DNA of 64,000 bases from Saccopteryx bilineata (GCF_036850765.1 NC_089490.1:102660074-102724073), one strand, 5' to 3'; shown: positions 44,808 through 56,375, counted from the stretch's first letter. Made by a program: numbers and translations. The notes: generated by a model from the letters alone, not told the origin.

Positions 44808-45177
44808 TTTCTTTCTTTCAGAGAGCACAATTGTTTTTAATTTAAAAAGCATGAATATGTAAAATAAAAATAATATTTATTCATATTATTATTACCCATG
44901 GTTAATTCTAAATAGGTTTTTAATAGGTTTGCTTTTTTTATTGATTTTAATTTATTGTGTTTACATAGATTCAAGTATCCCACTGAATACATCCCCCCAC
45001 CCCCTTGTTCCCCTCAACATCTACCTTGCCCCCTCCCCCCACACCTCCTCTTCCCTCCAGGATTTGGTTTTCTGCTCTCTATGGCGCTGTGTTATGTATC
45101 TATAATTTTACCAATCTCTTTCCCTTCTCTGATCCCATCCTCTCCTCCCCTTTCCCTCTGTCCGCTTTCCCTCTGGT
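44808..45177 (-). mobile_element. LINE-1 insertion, 5'-truncated, antisense, with possible 3' transduction
   Basis: AAGGGGCAGGTCTT occurs exactly on both sides (44794-44807 and 45178-45191), splitting an L2 3' remnant. In complement, the right part is a LINE-1 3' UTR ending in an AATAAATTAAAATCAATAAAAAAA segment (near 44933-44955); beyond it lie about 110 bp of other sequence and a second A-rich tail (GAAAGAAAGAAAA in complement) at the insertion's left end. Confidence 0.85.
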
Positions 45178-45412
45178 AAGGGGCAGGTCTTACATTCTTT
45201 GGCATCTTCCATGGGTCTGATACATTTCAACAGACTTAAACCTACCTAGGCTCAAAACAAGCTGTTGGTGGGTCAGACACTTCCCATCTTATACCTAAAG
45301 ACAATTTGTTTATACAAGGGAAGATTCTTAAAACCACCCGTTCTTTTAAGAAAACTGATATACTGGGTGTCACTAACTAGCAAAATGTAAGCTCTACGAG
45401 AATGGACTTCCT

Positions 45413-45622
45413 GCCTGACCTGTGGTGGCGCAGTGGATAAAGCGTCGACCTGGAAATGCTGAGGTTGCCGGTTCGAAACCCTGGGCTTGCCTGGTAAAGG
45501 CACATATGGGAGTTGATGCTTCCTGCTCCTCGCCCTCTTCTCTCTCTCTCTCCTCTCTCTCTCTCCCCCTCTCTCTCTCCTTTCTAAAAAAATGAATAAA
45601 TAAAATTTAAAAAAAAAGAAAA
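45413..45622 (+). repeat. bat SINE type C, sense
   Basis: Head GCCTGACCTGTGGTGGCGCA, B box GGTTCGAAACC, TC-rich tract and A-rich tail. GAATGGACTTCCT flanks it exactly (45400-45412 and 45623-45635). Confidence 0.93.
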
Positions 45623-45842
45623 GAATGGACTTCCTTGTGTAAATCCCCCGGCACCTGGACCAGGGACACGAAGGGGATCAGCCCTCAGTAGGCTGTGTTG
45701 CCCCTCTCAGTTGCCATGTGCCTCTGTAATCTGGAAATGCATTGCAATTATACATGGACCTATCTGTTTATATAGCGTTTTGGAAAAAAGAAATGTTTTG
45801 GCAGGAGCATCCCCTGTTGCTCAGGTTATGTCAGCGGGGTTT

Positions 45843-45936
45843 GTATATGCACTGGAGGTTGGTAATAGGAACACGGAAGAGTCATCTGTGTATATGCACT
45901 GGAGCTTGGTAATAGGAACACGGAAGAGTCATCTGT
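45843..45936. repeat. 47-bp tandem duplication
   Basis: Two copies (45843-45889 and 45890-45936) start GTATATGCACTGGAG and differ at one position (G in the first, C in the second). Confidence 0.97.
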
Positions 45937-47450
45937 TTACTGCGTAGTCCTAATATTTTTGTTCTTCCAGAGCCAGTTAGCCATTGAAAGGAGAACAGGG
46001 AAAACTGTTTCCTTCTACCAAGTCTCCCAGACCTCCCTCTACAAACACCACGCGCTCCTGCTATCCATGTATTTTACTTTCAAAGACAAAACTCATTCTG
46101 TCATCACCATCCTCATGCAGATACTTTGACTGCCATGATGTGGACAAAAGGAGGGATCTTGAAAGGGACCTCAAAAAGCAACTGTTCTGGTCCCCTTCAT
46201 TTGGATGAGGAAACAGACTCAGGAAGGGTAGGGCTTTGCCAGCCCTCTCCCCGATCCCTTGGCCACAGCCCAGTTCTTGCAGGCAGGTTGCTGATGTGCT
46301 AAATCTATCTGATCATTCCCTTGCTGGGCAAATAATTAAGAAAGTATTTGCTTGGGAAGACTTTTCTGAGTACCTCTTTAGGCAAAAGCCAAAAAAATAC
46401 TCAGTGAGAATTGGTCATCAATTGTAAATGTCTATGATAATGGTTCCTTTTATCCCTCTTGGTTGAGACGTTCCTTTCAGATGAGGTTGTACGCATGGCA
46501 CTTGTGTGCAAGAACACGGATTCCGGCATAGCCTTCGTAGTCTGGCGTGTTTGCCTTCTTCAGCCTATTATTTGGAAATTGATGTGTGCTGTGCCCTAAA
46601 GTAAAGGTAGCTCCCCATTTCTACTTGCTAGTTTATAGACATTTTTTTTTTAATCTAGCAGCCTGAGAAACCTGGCTCCACTCTGGACAGCCATAATTGA
46701 TGGTCTCTTCCAGCGCTGTTTGTGACTGCAACAAACCCACGCACCCTGGACAAAAATGTCACCTGCTATTTTTCTCTCTCTGAGTTTTATAGATGTAAAC
46801 ACTGCAAATAAATTACAAATAATATTTGTAACTTATATGTAAGTCAGAAAACATAATAATAAAATGAACACCTTGAACAACCATCCAACTTGTAAATTAG
46901 AATGGTACTTTTCAAACTATGGTGACAATCTAACTGTAGGTGACTAACTTTAGTGGGTTTTTTTAAGGCATTGGAAAATTAATATGAGTGTGCATGCAAG
47001 TAGAAAGAAGAGGTATTATTTTGTAAAACTTTTGTCTTAGGTATTTTGTGTTTATGTACATATATGCACAAATATCACAAAGTAAAAGGTTTTCTTTCTT
47101 GTGGGCAAAGAAGTTCAAGAAACACTGAACTAGAATATCACTGAAACCAGCGAAGCCGCTGGCAATCCCACCCTCAGCCAGCCAGAGGTGCTACTTCCTG
47201 AATGTTTGTGTTTATTATTCTCTTGCTCTAACAATAGTTTTACCACATACACATGTAGCCTAACAACTTATTTTTAGATTTATTTTATTCAGTGCTTTTT
47301 AAAAGTAGTTCACACAGTATGAAGTCTTCTGTGACTTGATTTTTTTCTGTCAATGTTTTAAGATTTATGCTTATTGTTAGATGCAACTACAGTTCATTCA
47401 TGTTCTGTGCTGTATAAATACTCCACTGTATGAATATCCTTCTTTTTCTT

Positions 47451-47826
47451 TAAAAAAAAATTTTTTTTTATTTTTCCCAAGTGAGAAATGGGGCCAGAGG
47501 GTGGGGGGCAGTCAGACAGACTCTCGCATGTGCCCGACTGGGATCCACCCGGGATGCCCACCAGGGAGCGATGCTCTGCCCATCTGGGGCGTTGCTTCCC
47601 TGCAACCGCAGCCATTCTTGCACCTGAAACAGAGGCCATGGAGCCATCCCCAGCTTTGCTCCAATGGAGCCTTGGCTGTGGGAAGGGAAGAGAGAGATAG
47701 AGAGAAAGGAGAGAGGTAGGGGTGGAGAAGCAGATGGGTACTTTTCCTGTATGCCCTGGCCAGGAATCAAGCTGGGCCTTCCACACACCAGACCAATGCT
47801 CTACCACTGAGCCAACCAGCCAGGGT
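47451..47826 (-). repeat. bat SINE type A, antisense
   Basis: Complement head with CCCTGGCTGGTTGGCTCAGT and a TC-rich middle. It is one of the older copies, with several mutations, and the target duplication is unclear. It abuts the next SINE. Confidence 0.85.
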
Positions 47827-47834
47827 TTCTATTT

Positions 47835-48211
47835 CTTCTTTATTTTATTTTTTCTAATGAGAGAGAGAGAGACAGAAAGGGAGATGAGAGCATAAACTTG
47901 TAATTGTGTCACTTTAGTTATTCATTGATTGCTTCTCATACATGCCTTGATGTAGGGCCTTAAGCTGAGCCAGTGACCCCTTGCTTAAGCTAGTGACCCT
48001 GGGTTCGAGCCAGTGACCTTTGGGCTCAAGCCAGCAACCATGGGATCATGTTAATGATTCCATGCTTAAGCTGGCAACTCCACACTCACCTGGCAAGCCT
48101 GCGTTCAAGCCAGATGAACCTGTGTTCAAGCTGGCAACCTCAGGGTTTTGAACCTGGGTCCTCAGCATTCCAGGTTGACACTCTATCCTCTGCACCACCA
48201 CCAGTCAGGCA
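47835..48211 (-). repeat. bat SINE type B, antisense
   Basis: In complement it begins TGCCTGACTGGTGGTGGTGC at the right edge, with GCTTGAAC-type repeats and a GA-rich tail on the left. Its left end lies within a few bases of the preceding SINE. Confidence 0.8.
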
Positions 48212-48713
48212 CCACTGTGTGAATATTCTATGAGTTATTTATCTATTTACATGTTCATGGACATTTGAATCAATTTCAATTTTTTATTGTTTACGTCCAT
48301 GAACAATCCTGCTATGAATATTCAGATACTGTCTTCTCATTGCTTTATCAAAATTTCTCTAAGATTGTGTGTTATGCACATGTTCAATTTTTTAAGATAA
48401 TGCCCGTGTTTCCCAGAGTAAGTACATCAATTTGCACTCTCACTTGTAGAACATGAGCTTTCTCAGGTGCTACATATCCTTGCCCACATACATATTCTTG
48501 GTATTTTTAGGTGTCCTAAGTTTTGCCCAGTTGACTCAATGCTTTTCCCAGTTGTTATTGTATTTCTCTTTGTTTGCATTTTTCATTAAAAAAAATGTAA
48601 TTTTGATAAAACACGAGAACACATTTTGTTTTCATTGTTTTTTAACAGTACTTACCCATCGGTCAGGTTTATGAGTGACTTGAGCTGGTCGGTCCCTTTC
48701 TCTTTGTATGCAG

Positions 48714-48872
48714 ACAGTGCGGGAAAAAAAGAAATCCAACGGACTTCACTTCAGAGACGGGAAGTGTCGGATTGACTACATTCTTGTGTACAGAAAATCC
48801 AACCCCCAGACTGAAAAGAGAGAAGTATTTGAAAGAAATATTAGAGCAGAGGGGTTACAAATGGAGAAAGAG
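48714..48872 (+). CDS. ANO4: ANO4 coding exon 4 (residues 100-152)
   Basis: This is a 159-base exon with acceptor TATGCAG (48713) and donor GTAAGT (48873), phase 0 on both sides. It begins [19 protein letters not shown], continues [20 protein letters not shown], and ends EGLQMEKE. Residues about 112-127 ([15 protein letters not shown]) form the first strand of the anoctamin N-terminal dimerisation domain shared by TMEM16 proteins. Differences from the human protein as I remember it are R102, K105 and H111 (P, N and Y in human). The next exon, expected to code SSLINSDIIFVKLHAPWEVL in human, is not in the window. The exon is in-frame skippable, but loss would damage the domain. Confidence 0.98.
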
Positions 48873-50035
48873 GTAAGTAGTTTGTTTGGAGGAGAAAAAT
48901 GGAAATATACATCTGTTCATCTCAAAAGGTAATTTGAAAACTTAGCACTTAGTCATTGTGTTAACTGAATGCTTTGCTTGGTGTGAGCTTGCCACTGCAG
49001 TGTTTGCAGAGTGTTCCAGCAGTTAGTCTTTCGCAGCACCGTTTGCCTTGAGAGCATTTTAATGCCAAATGATTTCGTGAAAATCAAAATGTGTTATTCC
49101 AATACAGTCGATTGTTTCAAGGTGTCATAATTTACCTGCGTCTTTCATCTGCTGCTTCTCCATCTTTGCGAGTGGAGCAGTCTGGTGTCACAGATTAAGG
49201 AAAACTTTGGATGAAACACAATCACCCCCCACTGGAGGCTGTTATTACATTTCTGGAAACAATCAGCTTGGACATCCTCACACACTAGAAGAGTCTGGCC
49301 AATTTGGCCCCAAAATATGGAAATCAGAAAAAAATTCCAGTTTTCAGAAGCATTCAGGCTGTCTTTATCGTGTTCCCAGACTTGAGGGTTACCTTAGCAG
49401 TGTTCTCTCTCCCCCTTTTCCCTCGTCTTCTCTGTATGGGGAATTTCAAGGAACAATTTAGTAAGGAAGGTACAGGAGGTCCAGCCAAACCTCTGTCACT
49501 AATCCACACCAAGATTGCTGTGTTCCCAGAAATACTGTGTGCATGCATGGAACTCAGTCCTGGTAGGTGGGTTACGTAGCTCAGATTTTCCCTAAGTATT
49601 GTTCAAAGGTTCTGGAGCTTTTCACAGTCAATTTGAAGAACATATTGGCAGTTAAAATTTTTTGTTTCTGATTATGCTCCTCAAGGCTGAGGAGATAGAT
49701 CTTTGAAATCAGACATACAGGATTTTCCTTGTATGGCAGGCTGCATGCTGATCTTGGGATTCTTCAGATAAATGGGATTTTTCCAGATCTGGTAGACTGG
49801 TGTCAACTCTTGAAGATTTATAAATCAAGCCCTATTTTTCTAGAATATTTCCAAAAAAGAGAATTAGAAAAACAGTGAGGTGACTGTGGCATTAGGGGTG
49901 TCATTCTTAGGAAAGTGGAACCAGACAAAACTTCTCCTTCAGCCATTGAACATATCTTTGCTAAATCGTGTTCTTTAAATTTTTATTGAGGCATCTCTAT
50001 ATATACTCTCTTTTCTTAACATTGATAGTGTAGTA
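48873..50035. other. unassigned intron after exon 4
   Basis: No repeat recognised in this 1.2 kb block immediately downstream of exon 4. Lack of repeats next to an exon may hint at constraint. Confidence 0.5.
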
Positions 50036-50394
50036 ATTATTTTTATTTTGTATTTTTGTATTTTTCTGAAGTGAGAAGCTGGAAGGCAGTCAAACAGTCT
50101 CCTGCATGCACCCGACCGGGATCTACCGGCATGCCCACTAGGGGGTGATGCTCTGCCCATCTGGGGTGTCGCTCAGTTGCAGCCGGAGCCACTCTAGCAC
50201 CTGAGGCAGAGGCCATGGAGCCATCTTCAGCACCTGGGCCAACTTTGCTCCAGTGGAGCCTTGGCTGCGGGAGGGGAAGAGAGAGACAGAGAGGAAGGAG
50301 GGTGGGGGTGGAGAAGCTGATGGGCACTTTTCCTGTATGCCCTAACCAGGAATCGAACCTAGGACTTCCATACACAGGGCCAACACTGTGTATT
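50036..50394 (-). repeat. bat SINE type A, antisense, head truncated
   Basis: The TC-rich middle, GC-rich block and A-rich start are present. The right end lacks the final ~35 bases of the tRNA head. CCCACTAGGGGGTGATG at 50133-50149 is a CTCF-like core. Confidence 0.85.
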
Positions 50395-52254
50395 AATTTT
50401 TTTAACCTTAAAACTCACCCCTTCATCTTTTTATCTTACTGCTAAATTTCAGGATTTTTACATAAAGAAGCTAAAGCTCTGAATTGCCACATGATTCTAA
50501 ATCGTGTCAGACCTTTCTCTGATTTATATTGACTCAAAATTTTGATTCCCAAACTATATGGTAGCTTTGCATATTCAATTAATAAAAGATTTTTATTTTA
50601 AGTTCCATGACTATTTTCTTCATTCTTGAGGTTTCTTCTACGTAGGTCTTTACAATGTCATTTCATGACTTACTAGTTAAAAGTAAAAAAGCCTAGTACT
50701 TTTAAAAATAATACGTATTACTAAAGAGATGAAAAATCCCTTACATGTCTCCTAAAATATCTAGATTGCAGTGTTCATCTATCAGAATTAGAGCAGGTAT
50801 CTGAGAAGGATTATTGTGCTCTTTTCTGTATAGTTGTGCTGACACTGGTGTGATGATGTGTTGCTTTCATGATTTTGGTTGTATATAAGATGGTTTTGTT
50901 TGGTTATAAGTCTTAGAAATGTTAATAGCTTGATATTTACTTTAGTGTATACTAGGAAAAAATAACAGCACTTGGGAAAAGGGTAGTGTCACCATATGGC
51001 AAAATGTTACAAAAGCATTCTAAGTATCTCTTCCCCCCTTTCATCCAAGGGTTATTTTCTGAGTGACAGCTTCTCTATCCTCCTTTATCCTACAATCTTT
51101 TCTCCGCTAGCAGCAGCTAGGAACCTTTTTCCTAAGTAGCCTTTTCCACTGGCCAGTTCCTGTCTTTTCCTGCTGTGAATCCTCGTGGCCTCAGCCAGCT
51201 CAGCAAGAAGGACATTTGCCGGTTTAGGAAGCAGATGGAAATTATAGAGAAATTAATTTCTCTCTGTCACAAATAATCAAAACAATGTGCCTTTGTTGAA
51301 CAATAAATCTGTATCTATATGGCATTATTAGATTTAGAAACCATCAGAAGCACTCTTATTTAAATCAAGTGTTTTATAAACAGCTGCAACTGAGACACAA
51401 TTTTAATGACTATTTCAGCTCCCGGAAGTTACTTCAACCTTTTATACCTAAAACAAAGAACTTAATTCAAGTGGAAAAGCAAAAAGAAAACTCAGGAAGC
51501 TTACTATGAATCCCTACACATCTGAAATGATTAACACTAAGTACATGTTGTAAATGCCTAGGTAGCTGTGTATCACGATGTCCAGAAATTATGTAAAACA
51601 TGTTATACGGATATAGAGGTTGATGCTTCCAAATGGGCAAAGAGATGCTCTGTAGTTGAACAGTTTGACAGCAAGAGAATCCTTATCTCTTTTAATATTA
51701 AATGTCAAAAAGCACAAGTGGGAGAGCCTTTATTTCATGATAAAAGTAAGAACAGAGTCAAATTTAATCTTTCTTAAAACCTGTGCCCCAGCCTGATTAG
51801 TCAGCAGGTATGGAATATTTGGGTTTTTAATATTCTGTAACTCATATGAGCCCAGAGAAAGCAAAAGAACAGTGAAGTTTATAAATTATTTCCAAGTGAT
51901 TTGCTTCTTAGTGTCTGTCGATTTAAAGAGATCCCCTTCCTAAAGGGACACACATATATATTAATTGACATTTTCTGCTTTAGATATTTTTCATTTTTAA
52001 TTTCATGCCCATCATTAACATTTTTAAACCTATTTTGGAATCATTATCATTAATACAAATTTGTCTTTTTCTTTGTATAAGTAGTTAAACCGTGGACAAT
52101 TTTTGAATTATGGTGAATGTGTGAATAGCAGTTGTATTAATCAAGATGATTCTTCCTCTTTGGAATCATGCAGAACACAGGAGAAAACCCATATCATGAC
52201 AGTCATTACAAAATAACTATAATTAGACACACCATACTATGTTGCTGGTAGTTA
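50395..52254. other. unassigned intron, 1.9 kb
   Basis: I recognise no repeat or exon here. A 69-codon open frame at 51568-51777 has no recognised family. Confidence 0.5.
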
Positions 52255-54140
52255 ATTCATTCAACAAATTTTTATTTCACACTCATTCTTATGCCAGACA
52301 CTGCTTTAAGCACTAAGAACTCAGCAATGAATAAAACAGACAAAAACTTCTGCCCTGTTGGAATTTATATGCAAAATAAAGAACTAAATATATATAAAAT
52401 ATCAATAATTATTAACAAAAATTAAAGCAAGAGGTGTTGAGAAGGGCTTATAATTTTATAAAAGTAGGCAAAGGTGAGCCTGTCTTATAGGGAAAGAGAA
52501 GAGCAAGTGCAAAGGCCCTGAGGCAGGAGCATGCCTGGACTTTTCATGGACCAGTGAGAGGGCTAATCAATAGAAGTTGACTGAGAAGGGTGGGAAATAG
52601 TAAGAAACCATATCAGAGGGGCAATGGAAGCCAGAAGACATCAGGCCTTAGTTGTCCCTGGGGAACTTTAGTTTCCTCTGAATGATATGGGAAACCCTTG
52701 GACAGTTATGAACAGAGTCATGACAAGATCTGGTTTCTGTTTTATTAGAGTCACTTTGGTTGCCTGGTGGTATTAGACTGGAGGAAGAGTAGTGGGGGCC
52801 AGGGCAGAAGTGGGGATATCAGTTGGGATGTTTTTTGTAAGAATCCAGGAAAGAGGTGATGGTGGCTTGGTGAAGCACCAGCAGAGGAGAAGTTGAGAAG
52901 AGCAGAAAGTAGAGCTTCTGGGAATTGCAGACAGATTTGGTTGAATGAGTTTTGCGAGAGAGAAGTCATAGGCTATTCGTATGTCATATGCTGTTCATGT
53001 AAAGAGTTGAAAGAAAGGGAAAAGTTGCCATTTACAGAGATACAGAGAGGAGTGGGTCGCCTTGTAGACATGTTAAGCTTGAGATGTCACAGTGGCAGAA
53101 TTGTTGAGTAGGATAGACGAGTCTGGAAGACATGAGGAGATCTGGGCTGGATGAGATCACCAAAGGAACAGCTACCAATGGAAAAGAGCTCCCAATGCTG
53201 AGCTGTGGGGCCCACCAGTGTTATGAATTCCGAGGGTGGAGGAGCCAGTGGCAAGGAACTAAAAGGAAACCTGGAGGGTGTGGCGCCTGGAGGAAGTGTT
53301 TCAGGAAGGAAAGAGTGGTCGATTGTTTCAGATGCTACTGATGGAGTAAGGTCAAGACTGGAAAGCTAGCCATTGAATTTAGCAACGTGGAGGGTTATGG
53401 TGAGCTGGGCAAGAGAAATTTTCGTGGAGAAGAAGAAGTACAAACATGGTTAAAGTGTGTTCAAGAAAGAATGGGATGAGAAAGCATGGAGACAGAAAAT
53501 ATAAGGGTTCTTCCAAGGAGGTTCACTATAAAGGAAAAGAGAGAAATGGGGTCATAACTGGAATAAGAAGTTAGGTTAAGAAAGAGTTCTTTCTGTTTAA
53601 GATGGGCGAGATAGCCCTGGCCGGTTGGCTCAGCGGTAGAGCGTCGGCCTAGCGTGCGGAGGACCCGGGTTCGATTCCGGCCAGGGCACACAGGAGAAGC
53701 GCCCATTTGCTTCTCCACCCCTCCGCCGCGCTTTCCTCTCTGTCTCTCTCTTCCCCTCCCGCAGCCAAGGCTCCATTGGAGCAAAGATGGCCCAGGCGCT
53801 GGGGATGGCTCTGTGGCCTCTGCCCCAGGCGCTAGAGTGGCTCTGGTCGCAACATGGCGACGCCCAGGATGGGCAGAGCATCGCCCCCTGGTGGGCAGAG
53901 CATCGCCCCTGGTGGGCGTGCCGGGTGGATCCCGGTCGGGCGCATGTGGGAGTCTGTCTCACTGTCTCTCCCTGTTTCCAGCTTCAGAAAAAGGAAAAAA
54001 AAAAAAAAAAAAAAGATGGGCGAGATAATGGCATGTTTTCATGCTAAGAGAAATCATTTATTTGAGAGGCAAAACTGATGTAGAAGAGCAAAAAGAAGAG
54101 AACTGGAGCAATGTCCTTGAAGCAATAAGGAAAGAATAAG
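52255..54140 (-). repeat. L2 LINE, antisense, about 1.5 kb, split by a SINE
   Basis: From left, L2 order in complement: AACAAATTTTTATTTCACAC, ATTCTTATGCCAGACACTGC, AAGGCCCTGAGGCAGGAGC, AAAGTTGCCATTTACAGAG, GACATGTTAAGCTTGAGATG, GATGAGATCACCAAAGGAAC, TTAGCAACGTGGAGGGTTAT, then after the SINE ATGGCATGTTTTCATGCTAA. It is part of the reverse-transcriptase region but full of stops. Confidence 0.75.
53614..54013 (+). repeat. bat SINE type A, sense, young, exact 14-bp duplication
   Basis: Head GCCCTGGCCGGTTGGCTCAG, B box GGTTCGATTCC at 53668-53678, A tail of about 18 bases. AGATGGGCGAGATA is duplicated exactly (53600-53613 and 54014-54027), splitting the antisense L2. Two copies of the internal unit are present; the complement of one is the CTCF-like core (53881-53897). 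Confidence 0.97.
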
Positions 54141-54489
54141 TTTATCCCATTGCATGGAATCAGCTGCCTGCATCTGTGACCACAGTGCAGCCTTCCTTCA
54201 CTGCTCAGGGTATCTGGATCCTGCTCCTAGCTAAGGCCAGCCCCTCCCTTTGGGCAATTGGCCACATCATCTTAGTCCTACTCAAGGACATTGCCCCCAA
54301 GGGAGATATAGTGAGCTTTAAAGACAGACATGCAGAAAATACTGCAACCCATTGAAGCAGTTTCTGTTTTCGCTCATCTCTCAGAAGGATTGGGAAGTAT
54401 ATCCACAGTAAACACACACACAGCACTCAAGGTTGGCTATCTTGGACAGATTTCTTTGAGATGATGACAAAACAATATTATTAAGATAT

Positions 54490-54640
54490 TCACTCTTGGA
54501 TTTATTGAATCACTAATTATTATCATCCCCATTTTGTAGATGAGACTATTGAGGCTAAGCCGTAACTTGCCCCAGGTGAAAAAGGCCAGAAATAAAACCA
54601 GGATTGAAACCTGAGCACACTTACTCTTTACCTCGTATCA
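54490..54640 (+). repeat. MIR SINE remnant
   Basis: CATCCCCATTTTGTAGATGAG, GACTATTGAGGCTAAGCCG, and GATTGAAACCTGAGCACAC are in MIR order. Confidence 0.65.
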
Positions 54641-54906
54641 CGTTGATTTCTGGTATCTAAAGATGAACCTCAGGGTTGAAAAGGCTGGAAGACAGGCTGA
54701 GAAGGCAGGCGGAGTTAGGAAAGGGAGAAGGAAAAGGAACCAGGAAAATTGGAGGGCATAATAGTCGGTGCTCTTGTGCACTTTGCTTGCCCATAGCCAT
54801 GAATTTGACTCTTGGTACAATCACATGCAACCTGAGAGGCCTTAAGCAGTTTGTTAAACTTTTCTGGATCTTGGTTTACATATTTTTAATACTGAGGATA
54901 ATACTA

Positions 54907-55143
54907 CACTGCTCACAAAAATTAGGGGATCATGGAACAGGCAGATACTCCAGTACTTTCAGCCTTTTGTATAGTACATTTTCACCAATGAAGTAAAAAT
55001 TGGTTTTGCATCTCATTTGCATAATCAAAAACTTTCTTTAACTTATTGTTTTGCTTTTCTGATGTTCTTATTTATTTAAAAAAATGGTTCTTTTTTTATT
55101 GCTTCATATCTATTTTGAAATATCACCTAATTTTTATGAACAG
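54907..55143. mobile_element. Tc1-like miniature element
   Basis: It begins CACTGCTCACAAAAATTAGG and ends CCTAATTTTTATGAACAG, inverted repeats matching at 16 of 18. TA lies on both sides (54905-54906 and 55144-55145). It is AT-rich with no transposase. Confidence 0.75.
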
Positions 55144-55429
55144 TATATTTACCATGAACTATATGAGGATTGAATGAGCCCATGTAGGTGAATACATTGT
55201 GCAGTATAACTCTTTCTTTCTTATTTTACCTTACCTTTTTATTTACCTTTGTATTTCTGTCTTTTTATGGCAAGTAATATTGGTTTTCCAGTTATGACTG
55301 TGATATAAACGTTCTCTGTAAAATAAATAATTATTTAAAAGGTGAGTCAATTTAAAGAAATCGAAATATTGTGGATGGTGTACAAATCTGACAAAAATTG
55401 AAGGGCCCAAGCATGATTGCAGTCTTACT

Positions 55430-56375
55430 TGGCTCGTGGTTGTGGTGACAGACCCTAAAGTGTGTGATGCCTGCCATCTGGTTTTTACAACTTTGTATAA
55501 TTCCCTCCCCTTGAGAGCAGACAGGATCTATGACATGCTTTTAACCAATAGAATATGGCAAGTTGCCCTGGCCCGTTGGCTCAGCGGTAGAGTGTCGGCC
55601 TGGCATGCGGGGGACCCGGGTTCGATTCCCGGCCAGGGCACATAGGAGAAGTGCCCATTTGCTTCCCCACCCCACCCCCTTCCTCTCTGTCTCTCTCTTC
55701 CCCTCCCGCAGCCAAGGCTCCATTAGAGCAAAGATGGCCCGGGCGCTGGGGATGGCTCCTTGGCCTCTGCCCCAGGCGCTAGAGTGGCTCTGGTCGTGGC
55801 AGAGCGACGCCCCGGAGGGGCAGAGCGTCGCCCCTGGTGGGCGTGCCGGGTGGATCCCGGTCGGGCGCATGCGGGAGTCTGTCTGACTGTCTCTCCCCGT
55901 TTCCAGCTTCAGAAAAATACAAAAAAAAAAAAAAAAGAATATGGCAAGTTTAGTGGGATGTCACTTCAGTGACTATGTTATGGCATTAAAGAGACTCTTC
56001 TTTGCTGGCTTTGAGGAAGTAAGCTCTTCAAAAGGAGCCACGTATAATGAAAGGTGGGGTGGCCTTCTAGAGTCCGAAAGTTGCCCCCAAATGGCAGCCA
56101 GAACGAAAATGGGACCTCACTCTGATAACCACAGGGAAATGAATTCTGCCAACAACTGAGGGATCTTGGAAGCTGGTCTTTCCACAGTCGAGCCTTCTGA
56201 TGACACTACAGGTCTGACCAGGACCCATGTTGCAGCCTGGTGACATCCTGAGCAGATGACCCCCTTACCTTGTGCCTGAATTCCTGATTTATGGAAACTG
56301 TGAGGTCCTTAATATGTTGTTTTAAGCCACTGAATTTGTGGTACTCCATTATGCAGCAATAAGTAACTAATACAG
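55430..56375 (+). repeat. MLT1-like LTR, sense, split by a SINE
   Basis: Left piece: GTGTGTGATGCCTGCC, CCTCCCCTTGAGAGCAGACA. After the SINE: GGATGTCACTTCAGTGACTA, GAACTGTGAGGTCC-like segment, and TTGTTTTAAGCCACTGAATT then CAATAAGTAACTAATACAG end. It is an old MaLR-type LTR, though the subfamily is not fixed. Confidence 0.6.
55565..55935 (+). repeat. bat SINE type A, sense, exact 15-bp duplication
   Basis: Near-consensus head and B box (GGTTCGATTCCC) and a long A tail. AGAATATGGCAAGTT is duplicated (55550-55564 and 55936-55950). It has the shortest GC-rich block of the young copies, with one internal unit. Confidence 0.97.

Larger units (their letters stand above)
44677..48713 (+). other. ANO4: ANO4 intron, 4.0 kb
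   Basis: This phase-0 intron runs from donor GTAAGA to acceptor CTTTGTATGCAG. It holds an L2 3' remnant split by an antisense LINE-1 insertion (44808-45177), a C-type SINE (45413-45622), a 47-bp tandem duplication (45843-45936), and two antisense SINEs end to end (about 47451-48211). About 1.5 kb (45937-47450) shows nothing I can name apart from a weak MIR-like patch near 46140-46215. Confidence 0.9.

Noticed and set aside
48873..48932. extension of exon 4 through the donor ([19 protein letters not shown])
   Set aside because: A strong GTAAGT donor stands at 48873 and the known protein continues with a different sequence after MEKE, so this is intron read-through.
53614..53690. tRNA-like head with A and B boxes
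   Set aside because: These are SINE heads, not tRNA genes: they lack a proper cloverleaf and always precede the SINE body. The same applies to the other SINEs.
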